A stretch of DNA of 6,509 nucleotides from Pseudomonas sp. (GCA_029239415.1 JAQZAY010000222.1:1-6509), one strand, 5' to 3'; positions 1 through 6,294 are shown, counted from the first letter of the stretch. A program made the numbers and translations. The notes: a model not told the origin generated them from the sequence alone.

Positions 1-248
1 GGAGGGTGGGTAAAGCGTCGCAGGCTATCTTGCGGATGACCCCTCCCACCCCCTTCACGGCGACCAGTACTGCCTTGAATTCAGACACTTTTGCTTCGAC
101 CCAAACCACCTTGTGGGACCCGGCCGCACCCACAGGGCAATATTCATGTGTGGAGGACCGGTGCAGGGCACAAATCACGAAACAATACTCGACTGGCCAA
201 CCGCTGCCTGAAAGCTAATTTTAGCCACTCACCCACCAGGAGAACGAC
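1..248. other. Non-coding region upstream of the RAYT gene
   Basis: I see no convincing gene here. Short open frames exist, but they lack a good ribosome binding site and recognisable protein motifs. G+C is about 57% by my count, lower than in the genes to the right. The left end has a G-rich run (1-10) facing a C-rich run (41-53). They can pair as GGGTGGG (4-10) with CCCACCC (45-51), or alternatively as GGAGGG (1-6) with CCCTCC (41-46). A short GCTAA/TTAGC inverted repeat lies at 214-225. I do not see the usual Pseudomonas REP palindromes that often flank RAYT genes. In other Pseudomonas genomes gyrA follows mtnA on the same strand, so this stretch may contain upstream sequence of gyrA, but that gene is outside the window. 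I found no confident promoter on either strand. Confidence 0.5.
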
Positions 249-704
249 ATGGAACGTCCAGACTCCCACTTGCTACGCCGAGGCCGCGTGTCCGAGCCTG
301 GCAGGATCTACCTGCTCACGACCGTGACGAGAGACCGAATTCCTTTGTTCACGACGCTTCCCATGGCCAGGACGGTCATCCAGCAAATGCGCCAGGCCGA
401 CCGGGAAAATGCATGTCGCTCCCTGGCCTGGGTCGTCATGCCGGACCACATCCACTGGCTCATCGAACTCCAGAATTCAACGCTCTGCAGCCTGATGCGC
501 CGGTTCAAATCTCGCAGCAGTTGCGCGCTATACAAGATCGGCAGGATCCAAGGCCGTATCTGGCAACAGGGCTATCAGGACAGGACTCTACGACGGGACG
601 AAAACGTGCTGGCCGCCGCCCGCCACATCATCGCCACCCCCCTGCGCGCCGGCCTTGCGCAGAACATCGGCGACTACCCGCACTGGGATTGCACCTGGCT
701 CTGA
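249..704 (+). CDS. REP-associated tyrosine transposase (RAYT), catalytic Tyr replaced
   Basis: This 151-residue protein belongs to the single-domain Y1/HUH transposase family related to IS200/IS605, whose members bind and nick REP palindromes as single-stranded DNA. The start ATG has a good ribosome binding site, AGGAGA at 238-243. The N-terminal block resembles Pseudomonas RAYTs (RRGRVSEPGRIYLLTTVTRD, residues 10-29). The metal-binding HUH motif is intact in MPDHIHWL, with H67 and H69. WQQGYQDR (105-112) and the C-terminal DYPHWDCTWL are also family features. The nucleophilic tyrosine normally sits in a YIxxNP-type motif (Tyr115 in E. coli TnpA-REP). Here that motif reads RHIIATP, so residue 126 is His (codon CAC at 624-626) and the usual Asn is Thr130. 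The frame is otherwise full length with no stop. I infer an enzyme that may still bind REP DNA but probably cannot cleave it. No terminal repeats are visible. Its stop codon abuts that of mtnA. Confidence 0.88.
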   Translation: MERPDSHLLRRGRVSEPGRIYLLTTVTRDRIPLFTTLPMARTVIQQMRQADRENACRSLAWVVMPDHIHWLIELQNSTLCSLMRRFKSRSSCALYKIGRIQGRIWQQGYQDRTLRRDENVLAAARHIIATPLRAGLAQNIGDYPHWDCTWL

Positions 705-1781
705 TCAATGCAGCCGCTTGCGGCACATCAACTGGGCCAGCTTGGCGGTGTCGGGGCGCTCGACAATCCCTTTCTCGGTGACGATCACGTCGATCAGGTC
801 GGCCGGCGTCACGTCGAACATCGGGTTGACGGCCTCCACCCCGACACCAGGACGCTGGCCTGCCTGTTCGAGGAGGTCATTGGCAGAGCCTTCTTCGGTG
901 AAGACGTCCTCGCCACTGGCCAGGTTCAGGTCGATGCTCGAGCTGGGCGCCACCACCATGAAGCGCACGCCATGGTGCATGGCGGTGACGGCAAGCTGGT
1001 AGGTGCCGATGCGGTTGACCACGTCGCCATTGGCGGTGATGTGTTCGGCACCGACGATCACCCAGGTGATGCCCTTGGTCTTCATCAAGTGGGCGGCCGC
1101 GGAGTCGGCATTGACGGTGACGGGGATACCGTCGGCCGCCAGCTCCCAGGCAGCCAGCCGCGAGCCGAGCAGCGCCGGGCGGGTTTCATTGGCATACACG
1201 CGCTCGACCATGCCTTCGAGGTACGCGGCGCGGATCACCCCGAGCGCCGTGCCAAAGCCACCGGTGGCCAGGGCGCCTGCGCTGCCGTGGGTCAGCAGGG
1301 CCTGCTCGCTGCCCTGGTGCCTGCGGATCAGGTCGACGCCGAACTGTGCCATGGTGAGGTTGGCCTCGCGGTCGCTCTCGTGGATGGCGATTGCCTCCGC
1401 CTCCATGATGGCCAGCACGCCGTCGCCTTCGCGCACTCGCAGCAGGCGGTCGCGCATGCGATTGAGCGCCCAGGCCAGGTTGACGGCGGCGGGCTGGGTC
1501 TGCGCGAGCGCTTCGAAGTCTTCTTCAAGGGCCATTTCCCAGTCGTCATCGACGCCCAGGCGCTCGCGCAGCCCGAGCACGATGCCGTAGGCGGCGGCGA
1601 TGCCCACGGCCGGCGCCCCCTGCACCACGTCTGCGCGAATGGCCTGGGCAACGGCAGCAGCGGTGGCGAGCGCCAGCCAGACCGGCTCGAACGGCAGGCT
1701 GCGCTGGTCAAGCAGATGCAGGATGCCATCAGACCATCTGATGGACGTCACCTTCTCTGCCGCCAAAAGTCGCTCGCGCAT
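705..1781 (-). CDS. mtnA: MtnA-family protein (methylthioribose-1-phosphate isomerase fold), active site altered
   Basis: The protein has 358 residues, the usual length of the family. Canonical MtnA converts 5-methylthioribose-1-phosphate to 5-methylthioribulose-1-phosphate in cytosolic methionine salvage. The chosen start has GGGGAG (1787-1792) five bases upstream. An in-frame ATG at 1874 would add 31 residues that cross the promoter and look non-coding. Family blocks are clear: [12 protein letters not shown] (55-66), [13 protein letters not shown] (134-146), [20 protein letters not shown] (174-193) and a C-terminal [17 protein letters not shown]. However, the known functional positions are substituted: RGA is QGA (Q54), the binding Arg at 96 is Gln, the catalytic Cys of THCNAG is Gly166 (THGSAG), the binding Gln is Leu205, the catalytic Asp of GADRI is Glu246 (GAEHI), and NK is N256-R257. 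Family membership is certain; isomerase activity is doubtful. It is divergent from mtaD, a gene of the same pathway, which supports a salvage origin. The reading frame has no disruption. Confidence 0.9.
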   Translation of the reverse strand: MRERLLAAEKVTSIRWSDGILHLLDQRSLPFEPVWLALATAAAVAQAIRADVVQGAPAVGIAAAYGIVLGLRERLGVDDDWEMALEEDFEALAQTQPAAVNLAWALNRMRDRLLRVREGDGVLAIMEAEAIAIHESDREANLTMAQFGVDLIRRHQGSEQALLTHGSAGALATGGFGTALGVIRAAYLEGMVERVYANETRPALLGSRLAAWELAADGIPVTVNADSAAAHLMKTKGITWVIVGAEHITANGDVVNRIGTYQLAVTAMHHGVRFMVVAPSSSIDLNLASGEDVFTEEGSANDLLEQAGQRPGVGVEAVNPMFDVTPADLIDVIVTEKGIVERPDTAKLAQLMCRKRLH

Positions 1782-1786
1782 TGCTT

Positions 1787-1792
1787 CTCCCC
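1787..1792 (-). promoter_or_regulatory. Ribosome binding site of mtnA
   Basis: The minus strand reads GGGGAG, then a five-base spacer, then ATG. This fixes the 358-residue start over the longer in-frame option beginning at 1874, which has no comparable site. Confidence 0.75.
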
Positions 1793-1817
1793 ATCGTTCG
1801 GACATCAAAAGCGGGCG

Positions 1818-1823
1818 ATTATA
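1818..1823 (-). promoter_or_regulatory. -10 box of the mtnA promoter (TATAAT)
   Basis: The minus strand carries a perfect TATAAT. Transcription would begin near 1811 and give a leader of about 30 nt before the mtnA ATG. The -35 position at 17-bp spacing (1841-1846, GAGCGT) is a poor match, so an activator or upstream contact may be needed. This is inferred from the hexamer and its placement only. Confidence 0.55.
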
Positions 1824-1824
1824 G

Positions 1825-1847
1825 CGAGCCTCAGGCGCGGACGCTCG
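1825..1847. promoter_or_regulatory. Inverted repeat between the divergent -10 boxes, possible operator
   Basis: CGAGC (1825-1829) and GCTCG (1843-1847) form an inverted repeat with a 13-bp centre. It lies almost symmetrically between the two -10 boxes, one base from one and two bases from the other. A dimeric regulator bound here would touch both promoters. The arms are only 5 bp, so chance is a real alternative in DNA this GC-rich. Confidence 0.25.
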
Positions 1848-1849
1848 GG

Positions 1850-1855
1850 TATACT
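1850..1855 (+). promoter_or_regulatory. -10 box of the mtaD promoter (TATACT)
   Basis: TATACT lies 33 bases before the mtaD ATG and would start a transcript near 1862 with a leader of about 27 nt. The -35 region at 17-bp spacing (1827-1832, AGCCTC) is weak. It falls inside the spacer of the opposing mtnA promoter, so the two promoters overlap back to back. Confidence 0.5.
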
Positions 1856-1888
1856 GCGCCCTTTCGCCCTTCAATCCCAGGTAACCGC

Positions 1889-3214
1889 ATGCCTACACCC
1901 GCCGCGCCTCTCGACCTGCTGCTCCTGCCTGCCTGGCTGGTGCCCGTCGAACCGGCCGGAGTGGTCCTCAAGCACCATGCCCTGGGCATCCGCGATGGAC
2001 TGATCGCCTGGCTCGGCCCGCGCGAACAGGCGCCAGCGGCGCTTGAAACCCGCGAGCTGCCCGGCCAGTTGCTGGCCCCTGGGTTGATCAACGCCCATGG
2101 CCACGCCGCGATGACCCTGTTGCGTGGCATGGCCGACGACCTGCCCTTGATGAGCTGGCTCGAAGAGCACATCTGGCCGGCCGAGGGCCGCTGGGTCGAC
2201 GAAGCGTTCGTGCGCGAGGGCACCGACCTTGCCATCGCCGAGCAGCTCATGGGCGGCATCACCTGCTTCGCCGACATGTACTTCTTCCCCAAGGAGGCCT
2301 GCGAGCGGGTGCACCAGAGCGGTATCCGCGCGCAGATCAGCGCCCCGCTGCTGGACTTCCCGATACCCGGGGCGCGCAGCACCGAAGAAGCCCTGAACCA
2401 GGCCATCGAGCTGTTCAACGATTTGCGTCACCACCCGCGCATCAGCATTGCCCTGGGGCCGCATGCGCCCTATACGGTCAGCGACCAGAACCTGGAGAAG
2501 ATCCGCGTCATCGCCGAGGAGCTGGATGCGCCCATCCAGATGCACATCCACGAGACCGCCCAGGAGGTCGAGCAGTCCCTGGCCGAGCGCGGCGAGCGCC
2601 CGCTGGCGCGACTTGCCCGCCTGGGCTTGCTGGGCCCGCGCCTGCAGGCGGTACACATGACCCAGGTCAACGACGACGACCTGGCCCTGCTGGTCGAAAG
2701 CAACACCAGCGTCGTCCATTGCCCCGAGTCCAACCTCAAGCTGGCGAGCGGCTTCTGCCCGGTCGAGCGGCTGTGGCAGGCCGGGGTGAACGTGGCCATC
2801 GGCACCGACGGCGCGGCCAGCAACAACGACCTGGACCTGCTCGGCGAAACCCGCACCGCCGCGCTGCTGGCCAAGGCCGTGGCCGGCTCGGCCTCGGCAC
2901 TCGATGCACACCGCGCGCTGCGCATGGCCACCCTCAATGGCGCACGCGCCCTGGGGCTCGACGCCATGACCGGGTCGCTGGAGGCAGGCAAGGCCGCCGA
3001 CCTGGTCGCCTTCGACCTCTCGGGCCTGGCCCAGCAACCGATCTACGACCCGGTTTCGCAATTGATCTACGCCACGGGCCGCGACTGCGTGCGCCACGTC
3101 TGGGTCGCCGGCAGGCAGCTGCTCGACGACGGCCGCCTGACCCGCATGGACGAACAGGCCCTGATCGCCACGGCCCAGGCCTGGGGCGAGCGCATCGCCG
3201 GGCGTACCGAATGA
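1889..3214 (+). CDS. mtaD: 5-methylthioadenosine/S-adenosylhomocysteine deaminase (TRZ/ATZ amidohydrolase)
   Basis: This 441-residue cytosolic zinc amidohydrolase should deaminate methylthioadenosine to methylthioinosine, and possibly S-adenosylhomocysteine to S-inosylhomocysteine. This is the entry step of the pseudomonad methionine-salvage route. The ligands expected for the family are present: the metal pair H70-x-H72 in INAHGH, H219 in MHIHET, and D307 in GTDGAASNN. Substrate or catalytic residues E99 (WPAEG), H192 (GPHAPYT), E222 (HET) and H256 (AVHMTQ) are also in place. The N- and C-terminal beta-sandwich parts flank the barrel, including [12 protein letters not shown] near residues 365-376. 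The start has a modest AGGT (1879-1882) six bases upstream; the longer in-frame ATG at 1781 would span the promoter and is rejected. It is the first gene of the + strand unit. Substrate preference between methylthioadenosine, SAH and related adenosines cannot be settled by sequence, and some databases name such proteins only as TRZ/ATZ family hydrolases. Confidence 0.92.
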   Translation: MPTPAAPLDLLLLPAWLVPVEPAGVVLKHHALGIRDGLIAWLGPREQAPAALETRELPGQLLAPGLINAHGHAAMTLLRGMADDLPLMSWLEEHIWPAEGRWVDEAFVREGTDLAIAEQLMGGITCFADMYFFPKEACERVHQSGIRAQISAPLLDFPIPGARSTEEALNQAIELFNDLRHHPRISIALGPHAPYTVSDQNLEKIRVIAEELDAPIQMHIHETAQEVEQSLAERGERPLARLARLGLLGPRLQAVHMTQVNDDDLALLVESNTSVVHCPESNLKLASGFCPVERLWQAGVNVAIGTDGAASNNDLDLLGETRTAALLAKAVAGSASALDAHRALRMATLNGARALGLDAMTGSLEAGKAADLVAFDLSGLAQQPIYDPVSQLIYATGRDCVRHVWVAGRQLLDDGRLTRMDEQALIATAQAWGERIAGRTE

Positions 3215-3216
3215 CC

Positions 3217-3237
3217 GGCCGGCAGCTGCTGCCGGCC
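3217..3237 (+). other. GC-rich hairpin between mtaD and ubiG
   Basis: GGCCGGCAG (3217-3225) and CTGCCGGCC (3229-3237) form a perfect 9-bp stem with a CTG loop, starting two bases after the mtaD stop. No run of T follows (CGTGACACC), so it is not a standard intrinsic terminator. It may attenuate, mark an RNA processing point or protect the 3' end of the mtaD message. Confidence 0.55.
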
Positions 3238-3273
3238 CGTGACACCTTTATCGTAGTTTCAGAGGACTGTTCA

Positions 3274-3972
3274 ATGAGCAACGTCGACCACGCCGAAATC
3301 GCCAAGTTCGAAGCCCTGGCCCACCGTTGGTGGGACCGCGAGAGCGAGTTCAAGCCGCTGCACGACATCAACCCGCTGCGCGTCAACTGGATCGACGAGC
3401 GCGTCGGCCTTGCCGGCAAGAAAGTGCTCGACGTCGGCTGCGGCGGCGGCATCCTCAGCGAGGCGATGGCCCTGCGCGGCGCCCGCGTCACGGGCATCGA
3501 CATGGGCGAGGCGCCCCTGGCCGTTGCCCAGCTGCACCAGCTCGAGTCTGGCGTCGAGGTCGAGTACCGGCAGGTCACCGCCGAGGCCCTGGCCGAGGAA
3601 ATGCCCGAGCAGTTCGATGTGATCACCTGCCTCGAGATGCTCGAGCACGTGCCCGACCCGTCCTCGGTGATCCGCGCCTGCTTCCGCATGGTCAAGCCGG
3701 GCGGCCAGGTGTTCTTCTCCACCATCAGCCGCAATCCGAAGGCCTACCTGTTCGCGATCATCGGCGCCGAATACATCATGAAGCTGCTGCCGCGCGGCAC
3801 CCATGACTTCAAGAAATTCATCCGCCCGTCCGAGCTGGGCGCCTGGAGCCGCAGCGCGGGCCTCGAGGTCAAGGACATCATCGGCCTGACCTACAACCCG
3901 CTGACCAAGCACTACAAATTGAGCAGCGACGTGGACGTCAACTACATGGTCCAGACCCTGCGCGAGGAATGA
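3274..3972 (+). CDS. ubiG: Ubiquinone biosynthesis O-methyltransferase UbiG
   Basis: This 232-residue class I SAM-dependent methyltransferase carries out both O-methylation steps of ubiquinone synthesis (2-polyprenyl-6-hydroxyphenol and 3-demethylubiquinol). SAM motif I is VLDVGCGGG (51-59), and D76 in GIDMGEAP is the acidic residue that ends the second strand and contacts the ribose. Later motifs are [15 protein letters not shown] (115-129) and [15 protein letters not shown] (140-154). The N-terminal [19 protein letters not shown] and the stretch [16 protein letters not shown] (173-188) are characteristic of UbiG and distinguish it from other small methyltransferases. The length is normal for the family. 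AGAGGA (3261-3266) precedes the ATG by seven bases. It follows mtaD after 59 bp and is nearly joined to mupP (2-bp gap), which suggests co-transcription and perhaps translational coupling with mupP. Confidence 0.96.
   Translation: MSNVDHAEIAKFEALAHRWWDRESEFKPLHDINPLRVNWIDERVGLAGKKVLDVGCGGGILSEAMALRGARVTGIDMGEAPLAVAQLHQLESGVEVEYRQVTAEALAEEMPEQFDVITCLEMLEHVPDPSSVIRACFRMVKPGGQVFFSTISRNPKAYLFAIIGAEYIMKLLPRGTHDFKKFIRPSELGAWSRSAGLEVKDIIGLTYNPLTKHYKLSSDVDVNYMVQTLREE
3964..3968 (+). promoter_or_regulatory. Ribosome binding site of mupP inside the ubiG 3' end
   Basis: GAGGA lies in the last ubiG codons. It is six bases from the ATG at 3975 but directly touches the alternative ATG at 3969 (which would overlap the ubiG stop as ATGA). 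The spacing favours 3975 as the mupP start and places its translation signal within ubiG. Confidence 0.6.
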
Positions 3973-3974
3973 GC

Positions 3975-4646
3975 ATGCGTTTGCGAGCAGTACTCTTCGA
4001 CATGGACGGCACCCTGCTGGACACCGCGCCCGACTTCATCGCCATCTGCCAGGCCATGCTCGCCGAGCGCGGACTGCCGGTGGTCGAGGGCAAGCGCATC
4101 CGCGACGTGATCTCCGGTGGCGCGCGGGCCATGGTCGCGGCAAGCTTTGCGATGGATCCGCAGGATGAAGGCTTCGAGGCGTTGCGCCTGGAGTTCCTGG
4201 AGCGCTACCAGCGCGACTGCGCGGTGCACAGCAAGCTGTTCGACGGCATGGACACGCTGCTGGCCGACATCGAGAAAGGCAAGCTGATCTGGGGCGTGGT
4301 CACCAACAAGCCGGTGCGCTTTGCCGAGCCGATCATGCAGCGCCTGGGACTGGCCGAGCGCTCGGCGATCCTGATCTGCCCGGACCACGTGAAAAACAGC
4401 AAGCCTGATCCCGAGCCGCTGATTCTTGCCTGCGCCACGCTGGGCCTGGATCCGGCGAGCGTGCTGTTTGTCGGTGACGACCTGCGCGACATCGAGTCGG
4501 GCCGTGATGCCGGCACCCGCACGGCCGCAGTGCGCTACGGCTATATTCATCCTGAAGACAACCCCGACCACTGGGGCGCGGACGTGGTGGTGGATCATCC
4601 GCTGGAGCTGCGCAAGGTGCTCGATAGCGCTCTTTGCGGTTGCTGA
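3975..4646 (+). CDS. mupP: N-acetylmuramic acid 6-phosphate phosphatase MupP (HAD family)
   Basis: This 223-residue HAD-superfamily phosphatase is often annotated as phosphoglycolate phosphatase. In Pseudomonas the orthologue next to ubiG removes phosphate from MurNAc-6-phosphate. That step feeds the AmgK-MurU peptidoglycan recycling bypass, which contributes to intrinsic fosfomycin tolerance. HAD motifs are complete. The nucleophile D9 and acid/base D11 are in FDMDGT. T110 of motif II is in VVTNKP. K143 of motif III is in KPDPEP. The metal-binding acidic pair D168-D169 is in [15 protein letters not shown]. The alpha-helical cap (about residues 15-80) includes [10 protein letters not shown]. 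An ATG two codons upstream is possible but badly spaced from the ribosome binding site. The gene begins two bases after ubiG stops and shares its transcript. Assignment as MupP rather than Gph rests on the gene context and my recollection of the P. putida protein. Confidence 0.93.
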   Translation: MRLRAVLFDMDGTLLDTAPDFIAICQAMLAERGLPVVEGKRIRDVISGGARAMVAASFAMDPQDEGFEALRLEFLERYQRDCAVHSKLFDGMDTLLADIEKGKLIWGVVTNKPVRFAEPIMQRLGLAERSAILICPDHVKNSKPDPEPLILACATLGLDPASVLFVGDDLRDIESGRDAGTRTAAVRYGYIHPEDNPDHWGADVVVDHPLELRKVLDSALCGC

Positions 4647-4650
4647 CCCC

Positions 4651-4669
4651 GGGACCGCGTCGCGGTCCC
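4651..4669 (+). other. GC-rich hairpin between mupP and the SDR gene
   Basis: GGGACCGC (4651-4658) and GCGGTCCC (4662-4669) form a perfect 8-bp stem with a GTC loop, five bases after the mupP stop codon. It is followed by CGCACTGAAAAAAGG, an A-rich rather than T-rich tail on the coding strand, so it is not an intrinsic terminator for the + strand operon. It may tune expression or decay of the downstream message. Confidence 0.5.
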
Positions 4670-4693
4670 CGCACTGAAAAAAGGACACTCCCC

Positions 4694-5434
4694 ATGTTCG
4701 ACTACACTGCCCGCCCCGACCTGCTCAAGGGCCGGATCATCCTGGTCACCGGCGCTGGCCGCGGCATCGGCGCGGCAGCCGCCCAGGCCTACGCCGCCCA
4801 TGGCGCTACCGTGTTGCTGCTGGGCAAGACCGAGGCGAATCTCAACGAGGTCTACGACCAGATCGTCGCCGCCGGCCAGGCCGAGCCTGTCGTGGTGCCG
4901 TTCAACCTGGAGACTGCCCAGCCCCATCACTACGAGGAGCTGGCGGCGATGATCGAGGGCACTTTCGGTCGCCTCGATGGCCTGCTGCACAACGCTTCGA
5001 TCATCGGTCCGCGCACCCCGATCGAGCAACTGTCGGGCGAGCACTTCATGCGGGTGATGCACATCAACGTCAACGCCATGTTCATGCTGACCAGCACCCT
5101 GCTGCCGCTGCTCAAGCTGTCCGAGGATGCCTCGGTGGTGTTCACCTCGAGCAGCGTCGGCCGCAAGGGCCGGGCCTACTGGGGCGCCTATGGCGTGTCG
5201 AAGTTCGCCACCGAAGGTCTGATGCAGACCCTCGCCGACGAGCTCGAGGACGTGGCCGCGGTGCGCGCCAACAGCATCAACCCGGGCGCCACCCGCACCA
5301 GCATGCGCGCCCAGGCCTACCCCAGCGAGAACCCGCAGAACAACCCGCTGCCCGAGGAGATCATGCCGGTCTACCTCTACCTCATGGGCCCGGACAGCGC
5401 CAGCGTCAACGGCCAGGCGCTCAACGCCCAGTAG
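4694..5434 (+). CDS. YciK-family short-chain dehydrogenase/reductase
   Basis: This 246-residue protein is a classical-type SDR with a Rossmann fold. The cofactor motif TGAGRGIG spans residues 19-26. Other conserved elements are HNAS (99-102), HINVNA (123-128), the catalytic Ser in TSSS (S153 by spacing), the YxxxK pair Y166 and K170 in AYGVSK, and INPGATRT (195-202). AAGGA (4681-4685) is eight bases before the ATG, and an in-frame upstream ATG at 4634 lies inside mupP and is rejected. It resembles E. coli YciK and the oxidoreductase found beside ubiG-mupP in other pseudomonads. The substrate is not known to me and cannot be read from sequence. The active site looks complete, so an NAD(P)-dependent oxidoreductase role is sound. 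It is the last gene of the + strand unit, 47 bp after mupP, and converges on undA with only 19 bp between stops. Confidence 0.9.
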   Translation: MFDYTARPDLLKGRIILVTGAGRGIGAAAAQAYAAHGATVLLLGKTEANLNEVYDQIVAAGQAEPVVVPFNLETAQPHHYEELAAMIEGTFGRLDGLLHNASIIGPRTPIEQLSGEHFMRVMHINVNAMFMLTSTLLPLLKLSEDASVVFTSSSVGRKGRAYWGAYGVSKFATEGLMQTLADELEDVAAVRANSINPGATRTSMRAQAYPSENPQNNPLPEEIMPVYLYLMGPDSASVNGQALNAQ

Positions 5435-5444
5435 TCCTCGCAGC

Positions 5445-5468
5445 CTGGTGGCCTCAACCGGCCGCCAG
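5445..5468. other. Stem-loop at the SDR/undA convergent junction
   Basis: CTGGTGGCC (5445-5453) can pair with GGCCGCCAG (5460-5468), a 9-bp stem including one G-U pair and a 6-base loop. It overlaps the last codons and stop of undA. No T-run follows on either strand, so I do not call it an intrinsic terminator, yet it is the only structure available to separate the convergent transcripts. Confidence 0.35.
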
Positions 5469-6242
5469 TACCGGACGCGCGCGCCGGGTCTCGCGCTGCT
5501 GCTCCATCTGCAGGCAACGTTCCAGGAACTGGAACATGCAGTCATAGCTTTTGCAGATGGCCTTGCGCAGTTCGGTGCGCAGGGCCTGCGAGGGGTTTTC
5601 TCCGGCCAGCGTGCAGATGATCTCCAGCGCCTCCCAAGGGTGCGCATCATCGTACTGGGCGTGCATCTTCAGCCATTTCATGGCGCGCTTGCGGCCTTCC
5701 TCCGGGAAGCCTTCGGCATAGTCGCCCGTGGAGCACACCAGTGCCGACCATTCCCCGGTCGCGCCTTCGATGGCGTAGTTGGTGGCGGCGATGGCCACTA
5801 CCAGCGACTCGGTCGTGCATACCCGCCAGCACCAGTCATTGAGCGCATTGAGCTCCAGCGGGACGTCCTGGGCCTGCAGCTCCTGCAGGCTCACCCCATG
5901 CGCGTGGCACCAGTGCACCCAGTAGTCGGCATGGTTCAGCTCGACGCGGATGTTGCGCATCAGCCAGCGTCGCGCCAGGTCTTCGCCGGGATGGCGGGCG
6001 TAACGGGTCTTGGTCAGGTTGTGGGCCATGTACAAGGAAAACTGCTCGACCACCGGCCAGCCACCGATCAGGTACTGGCGGATGGTCTTCTGGTCGAGCC
6101 GACCGTCGCGCAGGCGATGGTAGAACTCATGCTCGACCACGCGGCGCTTGCTCTGGCTGCAGTCCTGAATCAGTTGCTGGGCCCAGGCGGGGTAGCTGGT
6201 AGGGTCCATCAAGGGCCCGATGCGGATGAATGCGTCGCTCAC
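5454..6242 (-). CDS. undA: UndA, medium-chain fatty acid decarboxylase forming 1-undecene
   Basis: This 262-residue protein has the TenA/heme-oxygenase-like fold and is commonly mislabelled as a TenA-family transcriptional regulator. It reads as an orthologue of Pseudomonas UndA, an O2-dependent non-heme iron enzyme that oxidatively decarboxylates C10-C14 fatty acids, chiefly laurate to 1-undecene plus CO2. The iron ligands fall at the positions I recall for the characterised enzyme: E101 and H104 in VELNHADYW, E159 in NYAIEGATGEW, and H194, D198 and H201 in MHAQYDDAH. No DNA-binding domain is present. The start is GTG (6240-6242) with AAGGAG six bases upstream, and it matches the family N terminus (residues 1-12). 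It lies 52 bp downstream of an EAL-domain gene on the same strand, with no obvious terminator between them, so read-through transcription is possible. TenA thiaminase is the main alternative, but the full diiron motif set and close similarity to UndA argue against it. Confidence 0.93.
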   Translation of the reverse strand: MSDAFIRIGPLMDPTSYPAWAQQLIQDCSQSKRRVVEHEFYHRLRDGRLDQKTIRQYLIGGWPVVEQFSLYMAHNLTKTRYARHPGEDLARRWLMRNIRVELNHADYWVHWCHAHGVSLQELQAQDVPLELNALNDWCWRVCTTESLVVAIAATNYAIEGATGEWSALVCSTGDYAEGFPEEGRKRAMKWLKMHAQYDDAHPWEALEIICTLAGENPSQALRTELRKAICKSYDCMFQFLERCLQMEQQRETRRARPVLAAG

Positions 6243-6248
6243 TTCACA

Positions 6249-6254
6249 CTCCTT
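6249..6254 (-). promoter_or_regulatory. Ribosome binding site of undA, supporting a GTG start
   Basis: The minus strand reads AAGGAG followed by six bases and GTG. The nearest in-frame ATG (codon 12) would drop conserved N-terminal residues and has no comparable site. Confidence 0.8.
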
Positions 6255-6294
6255 GTATCCCTGTGATTGTTATGGTTGGAACAAAGCTGCGGAC

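Noticed and set aside
1..53. Possible REP element or terminator from the G-rich and C-rich runs
   Set aside because: The arms pair only 6-7 bp in competing registers around a gap of about 34 bases, and 42-51 is the direct (not reverse) complement of 1-10. This does not match a compact REP hairpin or a terminator with a T-tract.
6..218. Small open frame at the left edge (70 codons)
   Set aside because: No family resemblance, and its codons do not show the GC-rich third-position pattern of the neighbours. The GGAGGG just before it is part of a G-rich run, so it is weak evidence.
249..707. Complete insertion sequence bounded by terminal repeats
   Set aside because: RAYT genes normally lack their own terminal inverted repeats. 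I found no flanking duplications or REP pairs, so only the gene is annotated.
708..2003. Long + strand open frame (431 codons) across mtnA
   Set aside because: It is antisense to mtnA, is rich in Gly, His, Val and Ala as expected for a GC-driven shadow frame, and has no recognisable domain or ribosome binding site.
1871..3097. Long - strand open frame (408 codons) across mtaD
   Set aside because: It is the reverse shadow of a clearly recognised amidohydrolase. Composition and lack of motifs indicate that it is not coding.
3969..4646. mupP start at 3969 overlapping the ubiG stop as ATGA
   Set aside because: The GAGGA ribosome binding site touches this ATG with no spacer, whereas the ATG at 3975 has a six-base spacer and gives the expected 223 residues.
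5454..6242. TenA-family transcriptional regulator or thiaminase II
   Set aside because: There is no DNA-binding domain, and the full set of UndA iron ligands is present at the expected positions.
5448..6266. + strand open frame (272 codons) across undA
   Set aside because: It is antisense to undA, whose metal-ligand motifs prove the minus frame.
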